64,000 nucleotides of DNA from Bemisia tabaci (taxonomy: Eukaryota > Arthropoda > Insecta > Hemiptera > Aleyrodidae), in NCBI RefSeq assembly GCF_918797505.1, contig NC_092793.1, positions 67,079,660-67,143,659 on the forward strand, in the 5' to 3' direction. A program made the position numbers and the translations under genes. Position 1 is the first letter of the stretch. Each line of letters opens with the position of its first letter. Shown in pieces: positions 10,666-24,300 of this stretch. The notes beneath the pieces are model-generated. The model saw only the letters and a program-made list of their open reading frames with translations. It did no database searches and was not told where the DNA came from.

Positions 10666-13166
10666 GTAAGTGAATACGCATTCAAATTCTGGCTGTCTGA
10701 TATCGGAGGAATTTCTTTTTCCAGTTGCTGAATTTTCTTGCTGAAAACGTTTACTTATCCTTATGTTGTACAACAATGAACTGTTGCTGTTAAACATGCA
10801 ATTTTTAGATAGAGATGGCAAGTTAGAGCTTGCTCATTGTATGTGAAGACATTCTGTCAATCTATGATGAGCACTGAATCAACACCACTCCACAGGTTAG
10901 AACTGGCTTCAGATAGGTCGGCAGTTGCACACTTTCTGCTTGCAAGGGACTGCGTTACTGTCCTCCAATGGCAATCGAGGAATGACCACAGGCGCCGCTG
11001 CCATGCACACATACGTAAAATGGTCTGCTGCGTTTGTCAGTGAAAAGTAAACAAGGCCAGCATATCTGACCTGTTCTAAAACATGGAAGGGTATGGTGCC
11101 ACAGATGAATGGTGATGCGACAATACTTGCCGTTCGTGTAGACATATGATGAGCAAGCTCTGATCATCATGTGCACTGTGAGACTGATTAGGACTCATAT
11201 CAGATAAGTTGGCAGATGTTTACTTTTTGTCAGCAAGCAAATGCACTGCTGTAAACCAGTAGCTACTGAATATAAATGGTTGACAATGCTACTGATGTAC
11301 ACATATATGTCGAAAGTAAACAACTGTCCACTTACAGGCATAGAGGAAGTACGTACAGTCGTAATGTAAGTGGGAGAGCTGGCACCACTTTAAGCATTTT
11401 CCAGGTCCTGAATTCCGAGACTCTAGTGTGACGCCGGGTCACCTTTTAGATACATGGTTGATAGTTTTCGATACATGGGTACCCATCCATCCGATGTAAA
11501 CAAAGAAGATAGGAATTACCATGTATTCCATACCGCCATTTTGGATCGAACATGTAATCGAAGAAGTGACCAAAGCTCGGCGCACACCGGGCTCGGAACT
11601 TGTGGAGCAGAACATGGCGCTAGCTCTCCCATTTACATTACGACTCGATGTACTCTACGCTTACAGGATATGAGCTCTACCTTAGTGTACGACAAAGACC
11701 TCCTATCATTCTCTATTCAAATTGGAAAACTAACATCTTAATTTCATAATCATGTTCAAGATTTTCCTCCTTTATTCAAAGAATATCCCATGAATACTTC
11801 AACCATTGAAGTTGGAGCTTTTGAAGATCAGATAATATGAGAAATGTCAATTTCCTGTTCCAAAAATAAGGATTTACATAGTTAGACAAGAAGAAGAAAT
11901 TAGCATGCTTCCTTTGGAAGAAGAAAACTTGCGTTGCAAATAATGATATGAATGAACAAAATATTTTAACAAAACAACTCGGACTGATTGGCTGCCTGGC
12001 CATAGAGATTCCTCATGGCATGTCGAGACAGAAGTCAATCTTTGGTCAGCTCTGAATCACATTACACTTCTCAAGAGCTTACTACATGCATTCAGACAGC
12101 ACCGCTGAAGAGTGATAACATAAACAAGACTTGAATTTTGTCTCAACATATGATCAATATAGGATTGCTGTGAAAGAGGCCTGAGATGATTAAAAGATGC
12201 CTAAAATTTCGTAGAAATCTCAGAGGTTCTTGAATTAAAGAATAAAATTCAAGACTTTAGGTAGTTGTCAATGAGAAACAACACTTATATTATGAGGGCC
12301 ATGAAGCATACTTATGTAGTTAGAAGCCTCTTGTGTTAAAAGTTTTTTAGTGATGAAAAAATTGTGTTCAAAGTTTTCAATGCCGTGCCATGCAGCAAAT
12401 CAATGGTGTAAGTCGGCAATCACATAACTCGGTTTGCAACGTCGCAGACTTCCTGTCGTACTTTAGTTTTTAAACAGAAAACTACTCCTCAGTAATTCTT
12501 TAAAACTGCCGTGATCTTTCTTCTCGGTTCGAAGAAAATTCTGCAAAAACTTCAAGGAATGGTGTAAATTTGTTCTCCTTTTAAAAAATAACATAGAGGC
12601 GGAGATTTTCAGACACCGCAAACGAGTTAGTGATTGCCGATTTGTACCGTGGAAGAAAGAGTTCAGGCTAGAAATTTATCATAGAACGAATCCTCCTATA
12701 AAAAATGAGCTTTAGAAATTTAAATTTGATGCAAGGATACAGCGCTTATTTCAGTAATTTCGTATTGCAACAATTTCATGTTTCTCATGAAAGTCTTTAC
12801 TTATTTCCAGGTGACAAAGATGATATCCAAAGGTTTATTGACAGAATCTTCTCTCGCTGTATGACAGTTGATGTAGCTGTGCATACTCATCGTGACAACA
12901 TTCAAGAAGATGCTCTTTATCAGGTCAACAATTTAATAGACTCCTTAGTTATAAATTTGCAAATGGATCCCAAGTCTAGTAAAAATAGATGTCTCTCATA
13001 CATGGCAGCTTGCTCGTCGGCTCCCATTGGAATCAGTGACAACGATTTTGAAAGTGCGATCCTCGGCTGTACTATCGATGATCAGAAACGAATCAAAAAG
13101 CGACTCCAAGGGCTATTGGATTACATCAATACTGCTTTGGCTGTGAGCGTTCGCGATTTTGATTAA
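10440..13166 (+). CDS. BAG2: BAG family molecular chaperone regulator 2 (BAG2)
   Basis: Co-chaperone that binds the Hsp70/Hsc70 ATPase domain as a nucleotide-exchange factor and inhibits the CHIP ubiquitin ligase. Two coding exons, 10440-10665 and 12811-13166, joined A|GT (Ser) at GTAAGT / TTATTTCCAG, give 193 aa (human 211). The N-terminal half (DRLFGILDKLEMHVEKMRRE, then EEEKDNLFSTLDAV) is the BAG2-type coiled coil. The C-terminal half holds the BNB domain: RCMTVDVAVHTHRDNIQEDAL, then AACSSAP and ILGCTIDDQKRIKKRL, which closely matches the family. The start is the first ATG in the matching frame, preceded by a long in-frame open stretch without ATG. It is divergent to USP14. The intron contains two MITEs. 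Confidence 0.93.
11357..11645 (+). mobile_element. MITE with AGTCGTAATGTAA ends in BAG2 intron
   Basis: Inverted ends of about 27 bp: AGTCGTAATGTAAGTGGGAG at the left and CTCCCATTTACATTACGACT at the right, 289 bp overall. The 8 flanking bases agree at only 5 positions, so the target duplication is uncertain. Confidence 0.6.
12413..12640 (+). mobile_element. MITE of the ACGTATCTCGGTTTGC family, copy in BAG2 intron
   Basis: Inverted ends TCGGCAATCACATAACTCGG / CGAGTTAGTGATTGCCGA enclose a core with TTTGTTCTCCTTTTAAAAAAT, shared with copies at 28196-28412, 53262-53479 and around 41626-43175. It ends about 170 bp before BAG2 exon 2. Confidence 0.6.
12811..13166 (+). CDS. BAG2: BAG2 exon 2 with stop codon
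   Basis: Acceptor TTATTTCCAG, then DKDDIQRFIDRIFSR and the BNB domain to VRDFD-stop. The open frame extends upstream of the acceptor, but those residues do not match the family. Confidence 0.93.
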
Positions 13167-14034
13167 TATTGTAAGTAGAATTGCTAATTTCGACTGCATT
13201 GTTTCCTTCTATCTTCATTTGTATTCCTATTACCTACCTTTAGTTTTTTTTACGTTTTAAACGTTATTATTCAAGGCATAATCATTCTTAAATTATTTTG
13301 TTTTCATCTGAAAAATCATTTTCATTTTCTTGTTTGAGCTTTTCCACTATGTTGCACTCGTTTCATCACCATGGTTGTAAAGACAAGATCCTTCAGGTCA
13401 TTTTTGCCTCATAAGGCCTTTTAATGACTTTAATCATTAATAATGTTGAGGAAACAACTAGGATTTTTCTTAGGAATTCCATGTCTTTGTAACTTTTTAC
13501 AATGGTGTAATAAGAATGAAGAAGTAACAGCTTTTCTTAGGTATTATACAATTAAAAATCTAAGGAAAGTATTTGTCCTCCAATTTTTGCTGTGCCTACT
13601 TTCGCACTATTGCTGTTCTGACAGAAGAGAAGTTGATAAAAAAATTATTCAGATTTTCTTTAATTTTCACAAAGAAATGAAGGTCTGCTGTTAGTATAAG
13701 AATATTAAAAGTGAATCTAAGTGTTTTTAGGATGGAAACTGCCATGTAGCACCGGTAGGTGTTAAAGTGAACATATTCTCATCTTGAAGTTAAAAATAAT
13801 TAAAATCTAAACAATTTAAAGTAGCAGAAGTATAACATAGTAAAGTTACATTACATTTATGAAGATTTATTGCATTTCTAAATTGCAATGTAAGGAAACA
13901 GACTTAACCAATGAACATTATGGGTATTGGGAAAAGAGTGAATGATACCTCTCCCTTACTCTCTCTGTCTCTCTTTCTTTCACATTAAATCAATTTGTAA
14001 CACTCATTTCCCTTATTTTTTTATGTAAATTTTC

Positions 14035-14040
14035 AATAAA
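14035..14040 (+). terminator. Candidate BAG2 polyadenylation signal
   Basis: AATAAA about 870 nt after the BAG2 stop, in an AT-rich 3'UTR-like stretch. A second AATAAA lies near 14847. Choice between them is not possible from sequence alone. Confidence 0.4.
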
Positions 14041-14430
14041 TCGCAAATGCAATGTCTTATTACTCAATTTGGATGCTGTCACGCGTTATTTTTCGTCCTG
14101 ATGCCTTTTAAATTCGCCTTACGGCAAGTACAGGCTGAACTAATTGCTGCCATTCCCTTTGATACATGATTTTAGCACTATGTCATTTTTCTTTAAGTTT
14201 TGCCTCTTATAAGTGGACAGACTTAACTGTTACCACCAATTGAGTACTTTGATCAAAATTTCTTCAGCTACAAAATAAGTGATAGCCTTGAAAACCTTGC
14301 TGATGTGTTTGAGCAGAGTACTGAAGTATGATGATTGTAACGTCTTTTCAGTTTCAGTAAATTCTAAAACTCCACTTGTAATCGATGTGAACTAGGTGCT
14401 GCTCATCTTTAATTGACTTAATTATCTTAC

Positions 14431-14465
<35 letters not shown>

Positions 14466-17400
14466 AAAAAATTGCTGCTAATTTCCGAGCACAGATGTAT
14501 TCGTGATTAGAGGATCTTATCGTTGAGCTGTTTTCTTGCAATTTTAATCTTAAATTATGAAAATTGGGAGTTAAATATTGTTCATCAATATTTTGTTTTT
14601 ATCTCTCGTTTTTACTATAAATTCAGGTGAATTAAAACATTGAAATTTTTCCTCCAGCCTTGTGCTAGTTTTTTTTCTCTTTTGTATCGTTCTCATAGTA
14701 TGTACAATTTCAGTATGAAGCAGACTAAGTCTCAGTCTTTTTATTCCTCTTCTTTTATTTTTCTCTGGTAAATTTTGTTTTTAAATAATACTAAATTAGT
14801 ATTATTGAGAATTATTCCATCTGAGCTGTTATGAAGCATTTTATTGAATAAATTTCTTCTTCAATTTTTTTCATCCAGTACTTATTTTTTCATCAACTTC
14901 TGCTCTGTGTCTGAAGAAAAGATCATTCATTTGTCAATGTTTCTAAGTAATTTTCTTTATGCATTGCATTTACTGAAGTTTTCTTGTTCACGCCGTTTCT
15001 TTTGTGCAAATGGTCCTCCAAGAATTTTCGATTAAATGGAGCTTGAACATTTTCTTCTTTTGTAGTAAATTGAAGTGTAAAATATATAAAATCATTGATT
15101 TTTTTGTTCCAGCAAAATCACCGCTATACAGTTATTTTGGTTAATTATCATCCTTTTGTTTTAACAACCTCTTTGCAACAAGTCTTTTCATCGCCCATTT
15201 GAGGGAACTTTTCTTTTTTTTCTGTCAGTGAATTTAATCACAGATCTTGTATCTGTATGCTTTCATGATAAAGTTTTGAAATTTCTATCGAACTAATACA
15301 TTTTGCAATAAATAACTTTTTTTTCTGGCTCATTGAAAGAATCACCTATCTGCTTGAAGAAATTAATGGCATATATATCGTTCTTAGAAGGAGCCAAAAA
15401 TAGAAGTTCCTTGTTAACAAATGCACTCCAATCGTTCACCCTCAGAAAGGCTCAAGTGACAAAAACTTGAAGATCAAGTCACGGATATTTTCCTATCGTA
15501 TGAGATTTAGTTCGGGTCGATCAGAACATTTTTCAGGACAGTAAAAAAACTAAACGTAAGCTTGGTCCTATTCCAGGCCAAAGGTGAATTTCATACCCCA
15601 CTAGAAGTAAAAATTAGATCAGGATGAAGATAGTTGGTTTCTAATAGTACTGTTGCCGTTTCGGACTTTTATCACATTCAGAACTAAGTATTTGAATATC
15701 TTTGTCCTGGCAGCGAACCTAAACATTCTTGAAGTGAGTTTACGATGAGAATTTCAATGTCAGATTATTTATTAACTATTGTAAAAACTCCCACGAGAGC
15801 CCGTGTCGCAGAGGTTATGATGGAAATAGCAATTGGATAGTTCCACTCCTTTCCCTTTTATTGGACGACCACTTCGCTAAGGGTTAGGTTTTTCACAGAC
15901 CATCACCAACCTGTAGTTTTATATTGTTAGTTGTCACTGTATTTTTTGTATTCTCATTTCTAGGGCTTGAGCCTTTTTGAGAATAACCAATTCCATTCTG
16001 GTCAAAATATTTCCATTGCCACTGCATTTGTGAGGATCCGTGGGGAAAAGTATTGTCGTACAAGGTGGCAAGGTTTGTCCCATCTATTTTTAAAATTAAA
16101 ACTTCACTTTTCCATTGGAAACTCATATATTCCAAAGAAAAAGTTAAAAGCCACCAGTTATTAGTTCACTCAAGTATAAAAAAGTATTTTTTGTGACAAC
16201 AGAAAGCAGTGAATTGCATTTTGGTCTGAAAATTTTGAGCACCATAACATCCATGTTGAAACTAGAAATTCTGCTCTCTTTCAATAACATTTTTTGAGCT
16301 GAAAACTTCAAGCTGTCGTAGTGTGTGTCGTACTTCAAGTGTGGTTTGGATTCATGGGTGTGTTTTTTGCCAGATTTATTGTCAATTTTCCTCCAAGCAG
16401 TGGTAACAAGTTTTTAATTTTGAGTTTTTTAAACTTCTTGTCTCATTCATTACTTTGTGATGGTTAGTCACACAAAAAACTACTTGCAAAATTAGGAATC
16501 AATGGTATCTATGTAGGAGGAAAAAAGTAACACTATTGAAACAAGATCAAATTATTTATATTTAAACAAAAATTAACTTACGCAGATGGAAAAAAAAAGA
16601 AAAACTACAAAATTTCTTTACGTATTGTAGTACATATACTTATTTGAAGAAATTATTATCCCTTGAAGAGATCTCTCAGTCATCCATCAAAGAAGGAGAT
16701 ATGTCCCTACATAACAACTAGGACTTCTCATCACAGGGACTTGGAATAGGAAAAAAATATACACTGTACAATCATTCACATAATTTGTGGACCCGTCACT
16801 CCATCAGAACAGACTGAAAGTTTTCCCTTTTATTTATAATGGAAGCACTTGAGGAAACACCATTGAATCTAAAGAAAAAGTTTAGATTTTTCAATGTATC
16901 AGTGAAGAAGTTTACTGAGTTTGACACTTGAAAACTGTTATCACTACTTATTAAATATCTCACCAAAAAGTATTGAATCGCACTCTAACATCCATTTGCT
17001 CGTTAAATCTGTAGTAACTGCAAAATTTCAACAGTATTAATTTCACAATGGTTGATCAAGAAATTGTGTGGGTTGCTTAATTTGAGTAATTTAAAGATGT
17101 TCAATTCAGTACATCCAAAACTGGCCAAAGCATTTTCCCCACACATTTCCTTCTCCATCAACTTTAAAAAAAGTGTCTAGATACACTGAGGCTTGTTCTA
17201 GTTTTTCATTGAGACAATATGGCAAGGTTCTTAACGTGAGATGAACAATTTATCGAAAAACCCAAGTTTTTAAAGGTAATTTAGGCAACATACCTACAAG
17301 TTTGACTTCACCTTAACCAGAATAAATATTTTCTCAATTGGCCATGGTCTTGATGATACCTACCTCTGGCAACATAGACATGATCCTCCTTCAAAATTGT

Positions 17401-17487
17401 AAAGGAAAGATTTATGCAAGTCAGATGTTGAATTTCTTAAATTGACAGTCATCAAACAAGTACACAAAAGGTCTCATCCGTGAGCAC

Positions 17488-17493
17488 TTTATT
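17488..17493 (-). terminator. Candidate RAB23 polyadenylation signal
   Basis: AATAAA on the minus strand about 180 nt after the stop. Another AATAAA only 32 nt after the stop (17638-17643) is less usual but possible. Confidence 0.35.
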
Positions 17494-17674
17494 TAGGCGC
17501 TTTGATGCATACCTATACGTGTGGCACTTGTTATTAGTTTTTGAGCCAAGTCAATTTTCAAAATAATACCTAATTTTTACAAGACTACCTGATCGAAGGA
17601 GTTCATAAAGCTATCAAGCACTTTACGTATTTACACTTTTATTCATTGAAAATTTGAAGCATCTCAGTCAGTTG

Positions 17675-17802
17675 TCAAAGAATTCTACATGAATTTCTAA
17701 ATATGTTTCTTTTCTTTCTGTTCCGGTGTTTGCCAGATTTAAGTTTGATGGTCCCATTACTGTGGTGGTTTTTGCTATTCAATGGTGTTGGCCCAAAAGC
17801 AT
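17675..17802 (-). CDS. RAB23: RAB23 last exon with CaaX box
   Basis: Acceptor GTTGTTTCAG, then AFGPTPLNSKNHHSNG, a basic tail and NIFRNSCRIL-stop. The end resembles the human NPFSSCSIP tail. Too short to be noticed as an open frame. Confidence 0.88.
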
Positions 17803-18281
17803 CTGAAACAACACGATTTCCATTAAAAAAACAAGTTATGCATTTTTACTAGTACTACTTAGCTAATTGTCAGAGCGGGAAAGACTTCATGATTTCAATT
17901 GTTGAAATAATATTTCTCTCGATTTATTAACGAGTACCTTACAGCTTATATAGTCACTTCAGAGATATCCGAATACAATTTAACTTCAGTGCGGCTCAAC
18001 TCATGTCATCATCCCTGAGAAAAAAGTTTTTTTCTTTTGTAAAAAATGTGAAGGTTCTGGTAGTTTCTCAAAGAAGGTGTGTGTCATAAAGCCAATTTTC
18101 TCAAGTTCCCAGCTGAATTTACATTATAATCAAATTTTGACAGAATCGTAAATTATTCTAATTCTCATGAGAAAATCCAACACTCGATTGTGGTTATATT
18201 TATTTACCTATTTTAGAATGAAGAATGACTTAATCACCCAAAACACATAATAAAATACCAACTTAATTTGGAGCAAAGGCT

Positions 18282-18315
<34 letters not shown>

Positions 18316-21300
18316 AGGACAAATAAAAAAAAACCCCGGCCCTTGTAATCGGCCTCAGTCTCGCAATAACAGCGAATCAATGACTTATTTTTTATTTATA
18401 TTTTTTTCCTCCGGTTGATAATGAAATTGTAACATTTCGAAACGTTCCGGGTTTTTTTTTTTTAAATTTCAGTAATATCCTGTTTTTTTTTGTTTTTTTT
18501 GTTTGTTTTTTTGCAGCCTTTTCCCCAAATTAAGTTGCTTTTTATTGTATGTTTATAAATGATAAGGCAAAACTTTATGAGTTACTTTTGGGTGGGAGGG
18601 GGCATAGGTACCTACTTAAGTAGGTAAATTTCCAAGTGTAATGTCATCTTAAATTCATTCTCGGTACATTTATGTAATGAGGATGAACACACTTCGGTAT
18701 GGTGGATACTCACTAATAGTTAAAGGATGGAGACCATTTCCTGAGTAAGCATAATCCTGATCCTCTTCTCTTAGCTCTGCTAAACACCTTGATGCTAAAT
18801 GCCTAAATACTTGATTCACATTTACATCTTCTTTGACTGAAGTCCGTATTAGTCGGCAGCCAAGTGCTCTGGATAAGAGTTCTGCCTCTTCCCTGTAAAT
18901 TGCAAAAAAACAAAAAAAAATCATAAGAATGCGAAATAACTAACAAAAAAAATGAGGTTTTTCCAATAACGTTTTTACATTGAGACAGGGCAGTTACGAA
19001 CCTACTTGTGAAGTTGCATCCTAAGACAATTAAGTCATTCGTTGTTGAATTAACTAGGTATTTTTCAACACAAAGAGTACCTAAGTAAGAAGATCAGGGC
19101 CGGATTAAGGGGGTGGCCACATGGGCCGCGGCCCATGGCGGCAAATCTAAGGGGCGGCAAAAATTTGCAATTTTTTAAAGCGTAGGTATAAAAAAAAATC
19201 GGATTTATAAAAACAAAATTACAAACGAGAAAAGGCGACAAAATCTCTCATTTCCTGAGAGTATGGTAATTTCTAATTTTTTCGTCTCTTAGTGATACAA
19301 GAGACAGCACCCTCAATAAGTCGAGTTACGAGAGAAACCAAACACGCAATTTGGCGTAAAACGGCGTGACTTAGAGAGAAATGATAACGAGGACTTGAGA
19401 TGAAAAGGTGAAGCCCTCGGCGCGACGATCGGCATGTAACCCATATTAGCGCCTACAAGACTGCACGAATACTTCACGCATTGCATCAAACAGTGCGGTC
19501 ATTGCGATCAGCGTGAAACGGATAGTGCCTACAAGAATGCATGAATACTTCACGCATTGCGCCAAACAGTGCGGTCAGCGTGAAACGCATAGCGCCTACA
19601 AGACTGCGTGAATACTTCACGCATTGCGTTCAACACGGTGCGGTCTGCGCGGCGCGGCGGCGGAAGTTAAAATCATTGAACCTCATTTATGTTTGTTCTT
19701 TCATAATTTTTTCGTTCATTTCTTATGAATGGAAGGCCTTGTCCACACAGAGATAGGTTTACGGAACTTAACTTTCGCGCAAAGTTTCGTGAACTTTTGC
19801 TGGTAGTGTTGACAGGGCTTTCCAAAAATGTGTTCGACGCGAGTAAATGTGTCTCATACAGCCCTCCCCCGCTGGCACGTTCATTTGATGGTTTTTATCG
19901 AGTTTCAAACGAATGAGAAGGGGGCGGCCCATGGGCGGCAAGTAGGCGAATCCGGCCTTGAAGAAGATTCTTCTTTTCGTTTGCAGTGGTGGAAGTAGGC
20001 AAGTAGGTACTAATTAAATAGCTCTTAAGACTCTTTCCAATTCGATTAAACCGCAAGGAAATGTTGGTCATGGTAAAAAAGAACAGAGCAAACAAAAACA
20101 ATAAAAAATAATTTGTCTTAAAAATCCATAAATATGACATGCAAGGAGAATGTTAGTTTTATAAAACCATGTACCGATAACAAGGATCAGGTTTTTGTCA
20201 CTGACATTTTCTGAAGAAACTGAGATCTTTATACCTACGACAGTTTTTTCGGATGAAATCGGCACGAAGTAATGGTATTATGAATTTACAGGAAACGTTC
20301 ATTTTATTGATACACCTACCAAGTAGTACACATCTAATTTCAGCAGAAGGTAGTTCAGCTTATTCATAAAAGCTCGCCCATGACGGATTGGTTTCAAGTA
20401 TGATTCGAAACCTCCCGATAACCCAGTCCTGTTGGTGGCAAGTCATTTTTCCTAAAACATTTTTTCCTACTGCAATTTTTCCTAATACTTTTTTCCTACT
20501 CGTTTTTTGTTCCATCGCAGTTACTCCTACGAGTGAGATGTCCTACTGGCTTTTTTCCTAGGGGCATTATTTTGTCCGAAATTCAATTTTAAAACTAGGG
20601 GATCGAGAAAGTAAAAAAACAACATAGGTACCTCACAAGTTAAAATTGTGGCCGCAAGCCCGTAAGTAGTGGAGCTTCATCCTCTCCTTATATTGAGGGT
20701 ATAGAAGGCTCAGCTTGTAATGTCTCCTGTTCACGCACTTATATTCGGCTCGCTGAGAAAACTTTACTCTTTCTGAACAATTTCCCTCTACTCTACTCAT
20801 GTTTACGTTTCAATTATTATTGAATTATTAGGACAAACACCCTTAGGAAAAAAGCCAGTGGGACATCTCACTCGTAGGACTTACTGTAATAGGACAAAAA
20901 ACGAGTAGGAAAAAAGTAATAGGAAAACCTGATGTAGGAAAAAAAAATTTAGGAAAAATGACCTAGCACCTGGCACAGGTTAAGGTGCCATAATCCATAA
21001 CTTATATGCTTAAAAGAATGGTAAGTATTGCGCCGTCAAAAATTGCAATAAAACTGATATACCATCGTAATTTTTAGTTTTTGTTATTTGTACTCTCACA
21101 TTATTGCTTATCGCCGTCTGATACGGCGCTGAAATTATTGAAATTTCATTCCAATTAAGTTGCAGCTCCTAAAAGGGTAGCAAGTTGCCTATCTCCTTAG
21201 TTTCGGGCGCGGAGATTATCGCCACTATAGCAATGGATCGGAAAATAAAATAGTTTCAGTAACACCGTATGTTTCGAAGAATTGAATCTTGATAGAAAAA

Positions 21301-24300
21301 GAGCAAAACAAATCATGATAAACCTCAGAAAAATAAAAAATCCCTTGGCGTGCATTACGGGTCGTCGTGTAAAAATTACCAATAAAAATGTAAACTGTAT
21401 AAGCCGTTGCAACTAGTTATTGAAGTTAAATATTTAAATCCTCAACCTAGTATTTGCATAAAAAAAATTGTATTATGCATTACACTAATTGTAAGAAGGT
21501 AATTATACTTACGGTTCTACGAGGCACTGGTCTATAAGATCAATTTTATTTTGAACTAGAACTGTCGGAATATCTCCGCACTCATCCTCCACCTGTTTAA
21601 CAGATAAAAGGAATCAGTAACCGACCTGGTTTGTATTTCATTTTTTTAGTAGGTAAGTACGGGACAATGGCTGTGAAAACTAAGGATCAAGAAATCGATG
21701 GCTATAAACTCTCAAAACACGTGAGTGCCACAAAATGCGACTTTGCAAACGTCGTCTTCTCTTCAGGTTTTTAAAAGAAAACCAACTCTTTAATATTTTA
21801 GCCTTATATTTTCATTTACCATCCGTAGTGACATTTTTTTTTCTTTTTACATAAGAAAAGAAAATTTTACTTTGTCGATTGATTGAAAAAATGGCACATA
21901 AATTTACATTTGTTTTCGTAAAATATAAACCACAGCCACGAAGACAGCATATAAAAGATGTGGATATAAGTTCATGGATTTTTTTCCTTTTTTTCTTCTT
22001 CTTTTTTCCCATGTTTTTCTGTAAGTTGATGATCCTTTTTAACGAAAAACTATCGTAAATTCACTCAAACTGTTTACCATAAAAAGTAGTTATCAATGCG
22101 TTAACTATGGAGTAAAATGTAAATTCATGCCTTTTAGAGTAGAAAAAAGTAAAATTTACTTTTTAAGATAGGAATAGATAAGTAAGTAATCGACTATCTT
22201 GAAACCACCTGATGATCGGTCTGCGAATAGCTCCCTGAGATCTCCTTCAATCCGTGGAGTAGGCACACCCACACTACCATCATGCACGAATAGTTGCTTC
22301 AGTCGAAAACAATTGGACTGCATTTTACAATTTGGACCCATAAAAACTGGCTCATCTGAAAAAAGACTGATGTGCATAGGAAAACTAAAGGCACATACGT
22401 TGTTTTTAAACCGGGCCGGAATTTATAGTTCCTAATTGCAAAATGTAGTCCAATTGATAATTGTAATACAGAGTACGGAAAACGTCTATAATACTACCTA
22501 CGCTTCTCAGTTGGGATCCTGACGGAGGACACCTGAGAAGTCACGGAATTTACGGTGAGCAGGAAAAGTGAGGAAATTTTGCGAGTAGGAATGAGTGATC
22601 ATATTGAATTATTGTAAGATTACCTTCATTTTCCAGGAGTGGATGGCTTCGAATGAGTCGCGATCTGTGGTGGAAAAAGCTAAAACGCAGGCTTGAGCCC
22701 CGCGGTAGTAAGCTTTGGTAATGGCATCGAATTCTTCTTGTCCTGCCGTATCCCACAGCATTAATCGCACATCCTCCCCCTCGCATCTGAAATCAAAACG
22801 ACGAGTCCTTATAGTTTTGGCTCCGCTGCTAGGATCGAGAGTCTCATTCTGCCGTGCTAAGGAAGAACGCCGTAAGGACATTCGAATGTTGCCAAATTGC
22901 TCCGGATAAAACATGTATTTTTGACGAAATTTATGCATATTTTTTCTTGAAATTTTCAGATATTTTGGATTAAATTGAGAACAAAATAGTCTGAAAAACT
23001 GGAAGAAAAATATTCACAATTCACCCAATAAATTCGTATTTTATCAGAGGAAATTTGGCAACGCCTGAAAGTTCATACGGCGTTTTTCCTTAGCATGGCT
23101 GTATTGGAGCTCATACTGCCACAATGCTCCGATGTGAACAGAAAACAGCGAGCACCCACATCCAAGACACTTTTTTCAAGTCTACACAATGGAGGGGCTT
23201 GGAGGACAAGGCGCATGTCAGGACAATTTTGTAAAAAATTGAAATATTAATGTATTATTTATATAATTTATATTATATTATTTATTTATATTATTTATAT
23301 ATGTATTAATATATTAATTGAATAATTAATATCTTGTAAAATTTCGCTGGGGCGAGAAACCACTTGTTGCTCCTCAGAATCTGCTCGGTCGTCACAATAA
23401 TAATACACCAGGAAAGTCTGAAATCATTACTATAAACTCTCTGACTCCCCGAATTTTCATTTTTTGTCACAATTCGTTCTCAAGATCTACCAAGCCGATT
23501 TTCATGGCTATCAATAGGAAGAGGTCCTAGATGAGCCGCTTTATTAAGATGAAACCCGTAAATCGGGCCTCAGGGGGTTGGGCCGCATAGCGGTCAGGTG
23601 GGTGCGCGTACCCCCTAGTTTACTCCTCACTTCACAATCTGCGTTCAAAATGTTGCGTTAATTTGCGAGCATCCCGCCTCAGAGATACTGCGGCGGCAGA
23701 AACAAAATTAATTTTATACAAATGAGTACCTAATGAAGAAGGTTTCATAACTCGGTGCAAAACTTAATTAAAATGTCTTCCTTCGTATGACACAGTTCCT
23801 CAAATAAGAACAGACAACAGAGATGCTTTTACGTAGTAAACCTAACTTAGAAAGCAAAAGAAGATGTCAAAAAAATTACGCTCGTTATATTTTCTTATTG
23901 AAAAACTGCGGCACATAGTGGCAGCCATTTTAATTTCCAACAAGATGAATGAGCACCCGTCTGCATAAGAACATTAATTTCACATAAGTTGTTTCTAAAA
24001 TGAGCATAAAATATAAGTGTCTCATTGCAAAATGTGGTCCAATCAAACGTTTCAATATGAGTTTGTTTAGAGTATCTAGAGAGACCGCGTCTGTGCATAG
24101 TAGGTACACAAAGTGGCCAACAATCCGAAACCGATAGCCGCCTTTTTTACCTTCAACCTTTTCATCTTCTCTCGGGGGAGCGCAAAGGTTTGAAGTGAGA
24201 GAATGATGGGAATGAGAGCATTTACTCAAAGGTATGATAGATTATTAGATGATTAAGTCACGGTGCTGTGTCAGGAAGACTCTAATTGCAGCATCACAAT

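Larger units (their letters stand above)
13167..17674. other. BAG2 3'UTR and convergent BAG2-RAB23 intergenic region
   Basis: The two genes converge here. The stretch is AT-rich with a pure A run of 30 at 14434-14463. No exon, transposon or RNA gene could be recognised beyond the likely 3'UTRs. Confidence 0.5.
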
